NCBI GenBank assembly: GCA_934045075.1
Contig: OW203723.1
Span: forward strand, 3,736,577 to 3,800,576
Reading direction: 5' to 3'
Source: Yponomeuta sedellus
Taxonomy: Eukaryota > Arthropoda > Insecta > Lepidoptera > Yponomeutidae
DNA length: 64,000 nt
In this document: positions 1 to 9,461 of the stretch, in pieces
Numbering within the stretch: the first letter of the stretch is position 1
Layout: the number at the start of each line of letters is the position of its first letter
The notes under the pieces: model-generated
Database searches by the model: none
Told to the model about the DNA's origin: nothing
What the model saw: the letters and a program-made list of their open reading frames with translations, nothing else
Program-made: the position numbers and the translations under genes

Positions 1-822
1 CAAAGTTTCCCATTGTTTATGTGTTCCAGGATCCAGCTTCGAGATGACCACATAGTTGATTATTGCATCCCACTGTGCTGTAGGTAAGCCAAGGTTTTTC
101 AATGCGTTTAAGCACTCCACAGACGTATCCAACAACTGTTTTAGTCCACTTCCTGACTCCTGGGTCACCGCTTTCTGGCCAAAAAACTTGTTGAAAATAC
201 AGTTTGCTATGTACCTTTTGTTATTATACCGTCTTTTTAGTACAGACCAAGCTTCGGCATAGTTTTCTCCCGTGACGGCAAACTGTCGTAATAAAATCTC
301 TGCGTCTCCTTTCAAAGCACTCTTCAGGTAATGCAATTTCTGTACGTTATCTATAGACTCATTTTTATGTATCAACGCATTAAAAAGGTCGTGAAACGAT
401 TGCCATTCCGTGTAGCTACCTCCGAAAGACGGGATGGAAATTCTCGGTAACTTGATATCACTACTTGAAGTACTTGGTTTGTTCTCCTCAATGCGTCGAA
501 CCGATTTATCCATGGCCGAAGTTAAACTAATCAATTTGGTTTGCATTTCTCCTCTGTAGGTAAAAAACAACTCTTCAAAATCATCGAAAACATCGTCTAC
601 AAAATACGATAATTTTGCTCGATCTTCCTTAGGCATTGCCAAGACGATTTTTTCGTGATTACTCTTGAACTCCTTCCTACAAGCGTCCAAACTGTCAATT
701 CGGGTTTGTAAATAACCTACTGTTATTCTGTCTCTCGGTGACTTTTTGTAGTTTTCTTATGCCTTTTGTATTTGTTCCATCAAATCGTCTTGAAGCAGTA
801 TACGCTTTGTTACATTCTCCAT
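1..822 (-). pseudogene. BEL/Pao-type retrotransposon gag fragment, broken and cut by the window edge
   Basis: Read on the minus strand from an ATG at 822-820, one frame runs to the window edge, interrupted only by a TAA at 757-759 about 21 codons in. After that stop about 250 codons stay open. The product has a charged, coiled-coil-like N-terminal part, then a segment with the order PRISIPSFGG, EWQSFHDLF, KLHYLKSALKGDAE and ENYAEAWSVLKRRY. This is the pattern of the DUF1759 gag domain of BEL/Pao retrotransposons, which builds the cytoplasmic capsid-like particle. Protease and reverse transcriptase would lie left of position 1, unseen. The early stop suggests a dead copy, although an ATG after the stop could still start a shorter protein. 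Domain recognition is from memory of the family; the stop is seen directly. Confidence 0.8.
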
Positions 823-1337
823 GATGGCGCGATTGTAGGTTAGTTTGAGATGCCGGGTAAATTGCGTCCTTTGCACACGAATTAACCGATTTGAACAGTT
901 CTTTCACTATTAATTACTTGTACTAACACCTTGACTTCAATAATGTTCACTTATTTACACTGATTTGTCCGTATTTCCACTAATAAACTCCAATTACATC
1001 GACAAGCAAGCATTCATTTTGTTTTTTCGATAGGTCACGGCACAAATATCCGTGGTCGATGGACCATATGTCCTTGTGATAAGGCACACTTTTGCTTGCG
1101 GGTGAAGACAGAAAAGAAACTAGTCTTGACTTCTTGATTGATTTATTGCAACTGTAACTGTTGACACATGAGGGAGACAATAGATGAAATAAGAGCAGAG
1201 CAGGTAAAACTGCCTATAGCTACACACAGGTAGATTATATTACATGGCTAGGAAATCAATTTTTGAACTAAACAGTCGATATTAATATTTATTACATAAA
1301 TATTTATTTACCATTTACACTACTTAAGATATAAATA
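823..1337 (-). other. probable 5' leader or LTR side of the BEL/Pao element; no gene
   Basis: This AT-rich stretch lies upstream of the gag fragment on the minus strand, so the untranslated leader and the 5' LTR would be expected here. A minus-strand CAATAAATCAATC motif near 1130-1142 could be an LTR polyadenylation signal. No LTR boundary can be fixed because the partner LTR is outside the window, and no clear primer binding site was found. Short open frames here resemble nothing I know. Confidence 0.3.
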
Positions 1338-1411
1338 TCTATAATATAAAAATTACTCGCTGAATGTGTTGGTACGCGCAAATCTCGAGAGCAGCTTAAC
1401 CGATTTCGCTA

Positions 1412-1876
1412 AAACCGACTTAAATTTAAAAAAAAACACCCCTACTTTTATGATGCCAATCAAAAAAATAGCCAAAAACTAATAACTCTTCTAAGGTAAC
1501 ATAGTATTTTAAAAGAAAGGAACAGCGTGAAATTTATCATTTTAATCAAATTAAAAACATACATGAAACTGCCGTAGTCAATGAAGTGGGTATTTTTTTG
1601 TAAATTAATTAATTAAATGCTCAAAATGTGATCCCTCTTGTCTTACGCAAATCGCCAATCTTTTAATGAGTCCGCTGCCTGTTGATTTTAATTTTTAATT
1701 TTCAACTTAATTGACTACGGCAGTTTCTGTATTTTTTTAATTTGATTAAAATGATTAATTTCACGCTGTTCATTTTTTTAAATACTATGTTACTTATGAT
1801 AAGTTATTAGTTTTTGGCCATTCATTCGATTGGCATCATAAAAGTAGGGGTGTTTTTTTTTTTATTTAAGTCGGTT
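1412..1876. mobile_element. DNA-transposon derivative with ~170-bp terminal inverted repeats
   Basis: The left arm (1412-1582) and right arm (1711-1876) are inverted copies of one another with minor differences. The outer ends read AACCGACTTAAAT and ATTTAAGTCGGTT; the inner ends read AAACTGCCGTAGTCAA and TTGACTACGGCAGTTT. Between them lie about 130 bp containing a degraded transposase C-terminus on the minus strand. It sits inside the Helitron-like element, so it is the younger insertion unless it travelled as Helitron cargo. No clear target duplication could be picked out. Confidence 0.7.
1605..1686 (-). pseudogene. transposase C-terminal remnant inside the long-TIR element
   Basis: The minus strand reads about 26 codons ending with a natural stop: a GLIKRLAICVRQEGSHFEHL-like string followed by Ile-Asn-stop. 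A closing block of the type GxHFEHL is typical of the C-terminus of Tc1/mariner-superfamily DDE transposases. The catalytic domain is absent. It indicates that the TIR element is an internally deleted derivative of an autonomous transposon. Family placement is inference from one short motif. Confidence 0.5.
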
Positions 1877-2386
1877 CGATTCCCAGACAAAACAAGAATT
1901 TTTTGAAAATCTTTGAATGCAGAATTACTAACTTTTAAAAATAACATAAAGTCTTCTTTCAGCGAAATACCCTATCTACGATATTTAAGGTACTTTCCCT
2001 TCATGGCCCATAACTTTGGGACGCCTTGTATTATAAATTTGTATGCCAACTAACGTAAATGGTATTTGGCAAACACATAACGTAAACGGTGGTTTCCGAC
2101 GTACCATTATATTGTTTTATTTTTCTTTTCTAAATACGAGTATCTTCTTATTGTCAGTTTTAAATTTAGTTTGGGTTCTTTCGATTATGTTTTGGGATCT
2201 GGTCCTAATGTCTTATACCTTACGAGTATGTAAAACGTTTGAGTGTATACGGATTTACCGATTAATTTATTAAATATTTTTTTTTAGAATATTCCTTGAA
2301 GAACGAGGATGGTTCTCACGAAGATGAAAATTAAAAAAAAAAATGAATCGACTGTTGGGCGGTTCAAAGTTCGCTGGGTCAGCTAG

Positions 2387-2826
2387 TATAACATAAAAGT
2401 AACGGCACCTATACGGTGTTCAATATAGATAAGTAAATAATTTCTTCCGAAATTCACATGGAACAGCTTACGGTCACAGGCTAGTAATTTGACAATTTTA
2501 AAACTTAACAATCGCCGTAGGTATTCCAAACTGCACCAGCAGGTATTAGTTTAGTAACCCGGTCTTTGTAGACCGACACAAAAGCGCCGATACATAATTC
2601 AGCGTTGCGCAGTGGCACCGAATTTTCACTACAGAATTTCAACTTATTCAGTAAAAAAGGCCTCATGACAGAAGTCCAAATTAAAAAAAACCAAGGCATG
2701 TGTTGGCGTAGCAGCGACATGGTCCGTTGTCAGCACCCCTCCTCACCTCACCCGCGGGAATTTGAGAGCGCGTTTCACTTTCTAACTAGGAAAATTCAAG
2801 TTTGGCCTTTGCAACCTTGCCCTTAG
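2387..2826. other. no recognised feature
   Basis: About 440 bp between the Helitron-like element and a SINE. Short frames on both strands, for instance 2605-2826 plus and 2505-2720 minus, overlap each other and show no motif, signal peptide or splice pattern that I trust. Confidence 0.3.
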
Positions 2827-3040
2827 CATCTACGAAATGGGATGATTTATACAGAGTCCAATGACACCTTGATTCACTCTTCAGATGGATAAAGGAACTG
2901 CAAGAACGCTGAAGTACCTAAGACATTGTTTTTAGATCATGTATGCTTGTCAAACACCTATACCATTCTGACAGCTTAGTTGCCCTAGCCCGCAGCAAAG
3001 ATTAGTCAATGCATGCGGAGCCAACAAAGTCGCGCTTAAA
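2827..3040 (-). mobile_element. tRNA-derived SINE, family A, body only, diverged
   Basis: The 3' body of the SINE family seen complete at 42360-42743 (minus) and 47462-47850 (plus). Shared blocks are TACACCATCTA-like, CTATACCATCCTGACAGC, and GCGGAGCCAACCAAG. It is read here on the minus strand with many substitutions. The tRNA-like head is missing, so this copy has no promoter. Confidence 0.65.
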
Positions 3041-3330
3041 ACATCAAGAGAGTACGTAACTTGGTTTTTCTTGTTATTCGCAACCATTTGAACAATAAAT
3101 TTCAGTTCAGTAATTTAAAATCTTTCATTTATATCGGAATAGCATGTGACTCGTTCTTGCACTCGGCCATTCATATCTAGCTGGAATCTCAAATTAATAA
3201 TTAATAATGAATGTCTTAAAAAATAGTTCAAGAACGAATGAATACGTCGTAAAAGCCCCTAAATAAAGCTCGATTAGGCCACCACTAGGTCAAAAATTAT
3301 ATTATTTCTTACATGATTACCTAGGTATAT
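3041..3330. other. no recognised feature
   Basis: AT-rich spacer between two SINE relics. Nothing seen beyond short AT runs. Confidence 0.3.
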
Positions 3331-3500
3331 TCTTTTTTAATGCACTAACCCGTGCTGAGGACAATTTTAAAAACCTATTTAGAGGCTAAACATTCCAACC
3401 ATGTCGGGACTCAAACCCGCGACCTCTGGCTATCCGTGTCAGAGGTCGCGGGTTTGAGTCCCGGCATGGGTGGAATTTTTAGCCTCTAAATAGGTTTTTA
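3331..3500. repeat. fold-back copy of the tRNA-Ile-like repeat (60-bp arms)
   Basis: A left end like that of the tRNA-Ile-like family (TTTAATGCACTAACCCGTGC) leads into a near-perfect hairpin. The left arm 3369-3428 and right arm 3440-3499 are reverse complements with only a few mismatches, separated by 11 nt (GCTATCCGTGT). Each arm carries the 3' half of the tRNA-like part, including the box B sequence GGGTTTGAGTCCC, plus the flank GCCTCTAAATAGG. The loop corresponds to the anticodon loop of the cloverleaf. Confidence 0.85.
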
Positions 3501-4479
3501 ATATTTCTTACAAAACGTTTTAGACCAAACTCTCATGCCGGCGGTTTTTGGCACTGATGTATTCAAATCCTGGGTTTTTGGCTTTAAGGCTGTACTTCGA
3601 AACAGCCATGGGTTCTCATCAATGTCGATATAATTAAAAGATCTATGGTCTAATATTTTTGGCGAAATCGATTCTTTTTGCAAAATATGCAATTTTTTTC
3701 CCACTGCTGACGCTCTTGTTACTGCATAGAGCCCCATAGGAAGTTGTTACATAATAATATCTTATTCCACTGGTTTTATTTTATTGGCACAATGTAGTCA
3801 TATTGTTAAAAAATAACAATTGAACGGAACACACGGGAGGAGCTTTCTGACCTGACGACCTCTTGATATATTGTATGTACGGATGACCGAGTTAAAGTTC
3901 TGCCAGTGAATATTTCGTGCCAGTAGCATTAGATTACGTTGAATTAATCAGCCGCGGTACGACGGGACCTCTATGACACAGTTTCACGTTTTAAACTTGA
4001 GCTAGGAGGTCGAGGTACGTAGACTAGAATCTGTACCTACTCTAATCTAATAGAATCTGTAGAGCTGTAGTTTCATTCGTGTATTGCAGTATATATGTTT
4101 ACTTCCAAAATGAGCAATGAAAACATGTCGATTGCAGTTTGTTATTTGCAACTTTTCTTCTGAAAAAAAATATCTTTTTAAATAGAATAGGCATTTTGTG
4201 ATGTAAGACAATGAATTACTGAGCTGGTCAAACACCAACTGGGGTGTCTCAGAAATTGCGCAGTCAAAACTTAACCCTGTATAACATTAGGCGCATATCA
4301 GACGCTTTTGTTTGTTTACAGAATTGCTTTAAAGTCTGAAACAAAAATTATATTATTATTATTTTACCCTCGCCACTTAAAATACTGTAGTAAATATCTG
4401 TATTATCACTAAATATATCGTTTCTAGTGTAGCCTTAGATTACATTAGAACTCTTTACTGCACACACTAGAATACAAAA
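3501..4479. other. no recognised feature
   Basis: Almost 1 kb of AT-rich sequence. The minus-strand frame at 3498-3737 (79 codons) and the one at 4047-4238 show no known motif and contain low-complexity stretches. I see no repeat shared with the rest of the window. Confidence 0.3.
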
Positions 4480-4602
4480 TACATAAATAAAAATTTTCGT
4501 TTCGACACCTTAAAAAGTGCCGAAACGTTGGAAAATTGTAAAAAATGTAATAAACGAGCATAAATCCGTATAAAAATAGTTTTAATTTTTTCTCTTATGC
4601 CA
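4480..4602 (+). mobile_element. Penelope-like element 3' terminal fragment (type a)
   Basis: Contains AAAGTGCCGAAACGTTGG, then TAATAAACGAGCATAAAT and CCGTATAAAAATAG. The same end follows the Penelope-like RT fragment at 62124-62404, and recurs at 51532-51610 (minus), 56088-56180 (minus) and 56380-56455 (plus). Only the terminal segment is present, so it is a severely truncated insertion. Confidence 0.7.
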
Positions 4603-4667
4603 CTCATTCTGTAATTTAGTCTGTGTTTTATTAATATTCTTGTTTTCACCATCTTGTTGCCCAATTA

Positions 4668-5030
4668 GAGCTCTTGCCTAGTCGAATCGAGTAATTGGCA
4701 TCAATCACTTGAGTTAAGCAACAACAGGCGCGCTCAGGTGCAGGATGGGTGACCGTCCCGCGACTACCGCTAATGGCATTTTTCCGAGCGCTTCCGTGCT
4801 TCGCAAGGCACTTTAAGCCGTTGATGCCGGTTGTAATGTGTGACAGTCGTTAAGCCATGTCAGAGGCCTTATGGGTGGATTGATAACTTCTGACAGTAAG
4901 GCCCGCCACTGTCTCACTATCCTCCACCAATCCGGACTTGGCCTCCGTGGTGGAGTACGGCTTAACCTTCCTGCGATACAGGAAGAGATCCGTGCCCTAG
5001 CAGTGGAGACATGTAAGGGTTGATATCGAC
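4668..5030 (+). mobile_element. 5S-rRNA-derived SINE (subfamily 1)
   Basis: The head contains AATCACTTGAGTTAAGCAAC, then AGGCGCGCTCAGG and GGATGGGTGACCGTCCCG. These correspond in order to box A, the intermediate element and box C of the internal 5S rRNA gene promoter (GTTAAGCAAC, GGGCGCGGTC, GGATGGGTGACCG). The body follows (CCGAGCGCTTCCGTGCTTCG, ACTTCTGACAGTAAGGCC), then a tail CAGTGG-GACAT-AAGGGTTGATATCGA. The order matches the near full-length copies at 6595-6957, 20200-20562 and 55360-55705. 5S-derived SINEs (SINE3 class) are transcribed by RNA polymerase III and moved by a partner LINE. Confidence 0.85.
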
Positions 5031-5980
5031 TTCGTTTTACTCGTTTTCCATGAGTTTTCCTATTTGAACAGTTCATGCCACAACAGTAGGGACTATCGTT
5101 GTAAAACGTGCAATGTATAGGTAGATACTATCGCTGGCAAGCGCAGTACACGGATTAATGTCGTGCAAAATACTCGTGTCGCCCCGTAAACTAGGAGTTA
5201 AAATTTCACAATTTGACACTGCAATTTCTATGTATGAGCTTTGAAGCCTTGACGAGCGCAGCCTGACAAGTCCAATTTTACCGTCACTAGCACTTCTGTT
5301 ACCAAGGCATAGTGCACAGTTTTGATCGTTCTACCTGTGAAGCAAAATTTGCAGGGATTTGTACCGCCAAATGAACGAAGTTCCGGCGATTTTTTTCTCG
5401 TTTGAGCCGCATGTCACCGTTTTTTTTATTTAGTTATGAAACGCGGCTGACGTTAATAAAGTTTTTAATCTGATACATTTGTGCCGTGATGCAGAGTTTA
5501 TAGGGTTCTATGTCAAAAAAAGGTTCCCATACAACGCGTACATCTACAATGTTGCCATTTTTCGGAGAACAGGGATCTAACTTATGCCACCTCTACACGA
5601 TGGCCCATGATGCCTCCAAGATTGTGCAGCCGTCTATACTGTGGGCCCTAATGTCCAATCAAAGAATGGGCTATGCCACTTCATTTGCATTGCATAATTT
5701 CTAATCTGATCTTAGTTTAAGTGCTCAGCCTTAATTTTATAAAATGGACCTTTTCAGAGCAAAGATAATATATAGGTATTCATTTTTGTAGAGGGTGTCC
5801 TAGAAGAATCGTATTTTTATTTTGTGTCTGAGAGCCATTCTAATATTTACTTATAATTTTATCTAAATGAAAATTTTACGTTATGGTCGATGGCGGCTTC
5901 CACATTAAGTGCAGCCTGTGTTGTGAGCGACGGACAAAGTACGCTCTTCAATAATAATCTTATTTATTAACACCTTCATT
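5031..5980. other. no recognised feature
   Basis: About 950 bp without a repeat that I can match. The plus frame at 5510-5704 (64 codons) has no domain or coding signal that I recognise. Confidence 0.3.
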
Positions 5981-6040
5981 ACATACGTATAGTTTACAAT
6001 GACAATGCGGCGGACTTAATTAATCTTCGAAATGAAAAGA
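5981..6040 (-). mobile_element. LINE 3'-end fragment (GTCCGCC...CATTG type)
   Basis: TTACAATGACAATGCGGCGGACTTA resembles, in the same orientation, the left arm of the LINE-tail fold-back at 43645-43920 (AATGGCAATGTGGCGGACTTA in two blocks). Short and diverged. The following purine-rich GAAAAGAAATGAAACG run is low complexity. Confidence 0.45.
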
Positions 6041-6268
6041 AATGAAACGAAACGAGACGAGACGATTGCCCAGGGTACGCTGATCAAGAAGGCTTCCTCT
6101 ATGCACTCCGAGTATTAGTAAAGTGCACATAGAGGATATTTACTTCAAGAATTAAGCTCTCTTACTATATATCTCTTTCCTAACATCAACACCTACTACA
6201 CTGACCATCCTGAGCCTAACCTTCCGTCCATTCACTATCTGTGCCAAGGGACTGCGGGGGTGCCCCCC

Positions 6269-6282
6269 GTTGCCATGGCAAC
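6269..6282. promoter_or_regulatory. RFX-type X-box palindrome
   Basis: GTTGCCATGGCAAC is a perfect match to the palindromic X-box bound by RFX transcription factors (GTTRCC, 0-3 nt, RGYAAC). It lies in a locally GC-rich patch. Related motifs occur at 41325-41338 and 58954-58967. Function is inferred; no gene start is visible nearby. Confidence 0.35.
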
Positions 6283-6469
6283 CGCCCTACCTCGCCGGGA
6301 ACGTGAACGCAGTTGCAATCTATCGACTGATTATTCATACCAAACTGTGCATAAATTCACGCCTTATTACTGCCTCGCCGTTGGTGTAATGGCGAGATTG
6401 GCTAGTTTCACATAGGAAACCGTAACAATACGACATTATCGGACTCCTACGTTGGTTTACTAAGGCCAT

Positions 6470-7122
6470 TCTTCGTCTACAGCTTTGGGTAGAACGATGG
6501 ACTCGCAAGTGAGAGACTCGGGTTTGATCCCCAGTGCGGGGATGTACCAATTACTTTGTTTAATTTGAAATTTACGTACATTTGCTAATTTGAAGCGATC
6601 GTGGCCTAGCCGAACCGAGTGATTGGAATCAATCACTTGAGTTAAGCAACAACAGGCGCGGCCCGGTACAGGATGAGAGACCGTCCCGTTACTTCCGCTG
6701 ATGGCATTTTTCCGAGCGCTTCCGTGCTTCGCAAGGCACGTTAAGCCATTGGTGCCGGCTGTCATCTAATGGCAGTCGTTAAGCCATGTCAGGGGCCTTA
6801 TGGGCGGTTTGATAACCTCTGACAGGAAGACTCGCCACTGTCTTACAATCCTCCACGAACCCGGACTTGGCCCCCGTGGTGGAGTATGGCCTAACGTTCC
6901 TGCGATGCAGGAAAAGACCCGTGCCCCAGCAGTGGGGACACACAAGGGTCGATATCGTAGTCACAATACCACACGCTAACCGTGGAGGAAAACATCGTGA
7001 GGAAACCCGCGTCTTGGTTGGCTCCGCACGTATTGACTAGTCTTCCCTGTGGGCTAGGCCGACTAAGTTGTCATGATGGTATAGGTGCTGGGCAAGCCTA
7101 CAGCATCTAGAGGCCTATGCAC
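6470..7122 (+). mobile_element. tRNA-derived SINE, family A, split by a nested 5S-type SINE
   Basis: The head at 6470-6545 keeps an A-box-like stretch (AGCTTTGGGTAGAACGATGG) and box B (GGTTTGATCCCCAGTGCGG). The body (TTTGTTTAATTTGAAATT) stops at 6594, resumes after the 5S-type SINE at 6958 with CAATACCACACGCTAACCGT, and runs through AAACATCGTGAGGAAACCCG and GTATTGACTAGTC to about 7122. The last 90 bp of the full family, seen at 47462-47850, are missing. Confidence 0.8.
6595..6957 (+). mobile_element. 5S-rRNA-derived SINE (subfamily 1), inserted in a family A SINE
   Basis: A near-complete copy. Head GTGGCCTAGCCGAACCGAG and AATCACTTGAGTTAAGCAAC, box-C-like GACCGTCCCG, body CCGAGCGCTTCCGTGCTTCG, tail CCCCAGCAGTGGGGACA and GGGTCGATATCG. 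It interrupts the family A SINE at 6470-7122, so it inserted later. It keeps most of the 5S internal promoter but has AGGATGAGAGACC where other copies have GGATGGGTGACC, which should weaken box C. Confidence 0.85.
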
Positions 7123-7163
7123 TGAACGCGCCATATGTTGCTTAGCCTTCGTGATCGTTGAAG
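7123..7163 (-). mobile_element. 5S-derived SINE subfamily 2, head fragment
   Basis: On the minus strand: AACGATCACGAAGGCTAAGC followed by AACATATGGCGCG. This is the box A region of the second 5S-type subfamily (GATCACGAAGGTTAAGC), also present at 18648 and 36930-36985. Confidence 0.6.
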
Positions 7164-7171
7164 ACATTTTT

Positions 7172-7352
7172 TCTTCTTCTTCAGGCTATATTAGTCCACT
7201 GCTAGACATAGCCCTCCCCTAATGCGCGCCATAGTGCTAGGTTGTGCCATCATTGGGGGGTAGTGCCCATAATCCCCACGCTGGGCATGCGGGTTAGGGA
7301 TCGCAGTTTGGTGAAATTGTACTGCAAGGGGCGCTGCTGCCACCCCTCGGTG
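7172..7352 (-). mobile_element. RTE-like LINE 3' end, truncated
   Basis: Minus-strand copy of the LINE 3' end seen at 23285-23540 and 43055-43305. Shared blocks are GCATGCCCAGCGTGGGGATT, ATTATGGGCACTACCCCCCA and GTCTAGCAGTGGACTAAT, ending in a GAAGAAGAA microsatellite tail. Short microsatellite tails of this kind are typical of RTE-type LINEs and the SINEs they mobilise. Clade assignment is inference. Confidence 0.65.
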
Positions 7353-7439
7353 AAGACATTTAACATTAAAAAAAATATGTGACGGGACAATCACACTCAA
7401 AAAATGACTTATTACATTTAAAAGTACATTCCATACAAA

Positions 7440-7462
7440 GAGATAGATAGAGAACACTTCAT
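7440..7462 (-). mobile_element. LINE tail fragment (AATAAAGTGTTCTCTATC type)
   Basis: GATAGATAGAGAACACTTC is the reverse complement of the tail that ends the LINE 3' ends at 30410-30560 and 45720-45760. Only the extreme 3' end is left. Confidence 0.5.
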
Positions 7463-7527
7463 TATACAATACATGAAAATGGAATTGACACAGATGTTTC
7501 TTAACCTAAGTGTACAGACGGCGACCT

Positions 7528-7775
7528 TATCACGGCCTCGGTGGCGCAGCGGTTTGGCACGCTGACTATAAAACCGAAGGTCTCGGGTTCGATCCCCGGC
7601 CGGGTCAAACTAGGAAACGAACTTTTCTAGTTCATCTCGGGTCTTGGATGCTATTTAAATATATCGTCGAGTTAGCACCTATAACACAAGTCATTTAGTT
7701 GCACTTAGTATAGGGCTAACGAGATCTGTGAAATATGTCCATGAATATTTATTATTTATTATTATTTATTTATTA
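7528..7775 (+). mobile_element. tRNA-derived SINE, tRNA-Trp-like head, near complete
   Basis: The head has box A (GGTGGCGCAGCGGTTTGGCA) and box B (GGGTTCGATCCCCGG) spaced as in a tRNA, and resembles tRNA-Trp (GACCTCGTGGCGCAACGG). The body contains AACGAACTTTTCTAG, CGTCGAGTTAGCACC and TAGGGCTAACGAGATC. It ends in an ATTT-rich tail. The minus-strand copies at 9462-9712 and 45070-45300 share this order. The head is promoter-competent by sequence. Confidence 0.85.
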
Positions 7776-8074
7776 TCACTAATAGTGATCTCTTTCAGTG
7801 ATAGACTTGTACTCTATATTCGTATTTACCGGAGACTATGGTAGAGCGTATAAAGTGCAATTTCTAACAAAATTATGGAAACCAGAAAAAAAGATCATAG
7901 AATAAAAGTTTTTGCAAAACACAAACTCTACTGGGATTTCAGGAATTGCACATTTTAAGGTAATCCTCTTGGTTGCTCACTGCAAAAAATGGACACTTTA
8001 TGTTATAGCTGTGTCCTTGCCTTGTCTTGCGTGAAAACCAGACAAAAGGTGAATTTATACATGTGGTGTATTTT
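7776..8074. other. no recognised feature
   Basis: AT-rich spacer between two SINEs; nothing identified. Confidence 0.3.
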
Positions 8075-8079
8075 GTCGA

Positions 8080-8275
8080 TCTCTGTGGCGTAGCGGTAGC
8101 ACATCTACCTACCATGCAAGAGGTCCCGGGTTCGAATCCCGGCTGAAAAAAAAACTCCCAGGTCTTGGATGTTTGTGATGTCGTTGTTTCTGGTTCCCAT
8201 GACACGGGGTATCCTAGTGTGGGGCCAGAAGCAATGTATGTGCCTGTATGTAAATGTTATATTATGTTATTCCAT
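8080..8275 (+). mobile_element. tRNA-derived SINE, tRNA-Gly-like head, near complete
   Basis: Box A GTGGCGTAGCGGTAGCACAT and box B GGGTTCGAATCCCGG are intact and correctly spaced, resembling tRNA-Gly. The body holds CAGGTCTTGGATGTTTGTGA, GGGTATCCTAGTGTGGGGCC and AGCAATGTATGTGCCTGTAT. It ends near ATTATGTTATTCC. Related copies lie at 9145-9300 (plus) and 21713-21940 (minus). Confidence 0.85.
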
Positions 8276-8289
8276 TGTAGTAGACCATT

Positions 8290-8705
8290 AGTAGACCATT
8301 TACTTCAAGTCTAGGAGATTCTGGGTTGGATTCCGTCGTTACCATAGGTACTTTGATTTCTTAGTTACGATCAATTGTGTATCCGTAGTAGCAATGCCAT
8401 CGACTTAGGTGAAGAAAAACATCGTAAGCAAACCCGAGTGTCTGTAGTATTCACGTCGCCTATCTACGAGAAGTACATATGGTAATCAAGCCTACTCATG
8501 CATTCTCTCTATTTCTCTCTAGGAGATAACCACTCGCTAATAAATACCGTGAGGAAACCTGAGTGCCTGACGTGCTTACGTACCGAAGCACTTAAAATTG
8601 TGAACCTGTGATGGGCACGCGTGGTAATTATGCCCACTTTCTCTCTTCCTGAGAAAAGCTAAGTGCCCTGCATGGAGACGTATGTAGGCTACAAAACGTT
8701 TGAAA
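8290..8705 (+). mobile_element. tRNA-type SINE family B, two overlapping degraded copies
   Basis: 8290-8480 and 8510-8705 each keep family B blocks: AAAACATCGT-AAGCAAACC or CGTGAGGAAACCTGAGTGCC, then GGGCACGCGTGGTAATTA, a CTCTCTCTTCCTGAGA stretch, and a closing GTAGGCTACA. The clearest relative is 38735-38870. The first copy keeps a weak box B (GGGTTGGATTCC), while the second has no head. Confidence 0.6.
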
Positions 8706-8869
8706 TATTAAGAAAAAAATAATCAGAAAAAAAACCAACACTCCTTCTTCTGTTATTGCATGTGAAACGACCAGACTTTGAAATGTGGTATTTCGGGAAC
8801 ATTTCCAGTTCCCCGCTTCAAGATCGCAGCCCAAACAATTTCGTAGGTACCTAAACTGTTGTGCCCAGA

Positions 8870-8945
8870 AAGGCGTAATTGGTAGGGCGAGCCTCCTAAC
8901 GGCTCCTGATTAGAGCGACCCCACTTCGGTTCCCAGCGGATGTCC
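8870..8945 (+). mobile_element. degraded tRNA-like SINE head
   Basis: GGCGTAATTGGTAGGGCGAG resembles a box A and TTCGGTTCCCAGCGG a box B, about 45 bp apart. No body of a known family follows. Weak call; it could be chance. Confidence 0.3.
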
Positions 8946-9144
8946 GCTACTTCATTCTATCTACTTACAAGGTATACGTTAATGAAAAGTTTCGTCCAAG
9001 TTTTAGCTATTGGAGGTATCGCCTAAAAGTATGGCTCGCTGATTTAGTTGGCGAATGATATTATAGCGAATATTAATCATACTCGTGTAACAGAAAAAAC
9101 AAAGTATTTTGTTTCAAAATTACATAGAAACTGTGACCTATTCT

Positions 9145-9300
9145 TGGGTTCGAATCCCGGCTGGGGACAAATAAAACACCAGGTCTTGGATGTTTACATG
9201 TTTGTGATGTGCTTGTTTCCGGTTCCCACGACACAGGGTATCCTAGTGTGGGGCCAGAAGCAATGTATGTGCCTGTATGTAAATATTATGTTATGTTATT
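9145..9300 (+). mobile_element. tRNA-Gly-like SINE, 5'-truncated
   Basis: Starts within box B (GGGTTCGAATCCCGG) and continues with the same body as 8080-8275 (CAGGTCTTGGATGTTTACAT, GGGTATCCTAGTGTGGGGCC). Box A is lost, so it should be transcriptionally silent. Confidence 0.8.
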
Positions 9301-9461
9301 GAACGGTATAAAATAAAATAGGTGTCCATTTCAAAATCTAGATAATTTTGGAGGAACAATGGACAAAAAACTTCAAAAAACTTTGTCTTTTCAAAGTATA
9401 GTCGCAGTACCACTCGCTAACGTGTAGAAAAACATCGTGAGGAAACCTTAGTTTGTGAGAT
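9301..9461. other. spacer with a small family B SINE fragment
   Basis: 9405-9455 contains ACCACTCGCTAACGTG and AAACATCGTGAGGAAACCTT, a family B body block. The remainder is AT-rich and unassigned. Confidence 0.4.

Larger units (their letters stand above)
1338..2386 (+). mobile_element. Helitron-like non-autonomous element, long copy, interrupted by a nested element
   Basis: It begins TCTATAATATAAAAAT after an A and ends GGGTCAGCTAG before a T. This is the usual Helitron format: 5' TC, 3' CTAG, insertion between A and T, no target duplication. The first 75 bp (CGCTGAATGTGTTGGT, CGCAAATCTCGAGA) and last 110 bp (AGAATATTCCTTGAAG, ACGAGGATGGTTCT) match the short copies at 38342-38531 and 47046-47232. 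Those copies lack the middle, so this one carries extra internal sequence (about 1877-2280) plus the long-TIR element at 1412-1876. No Rep/helicase frame is present, so it would depend on an autonomous Helitron. Confidence 0.75.

Noticed and set aside
4690..4770. Genuine 5S rRNA gene
   Set aside because: Only the promoter-containing part resembles 5S. The 5' and 3' stems of 5S rRNA are not maintained, and a SINE body follows.
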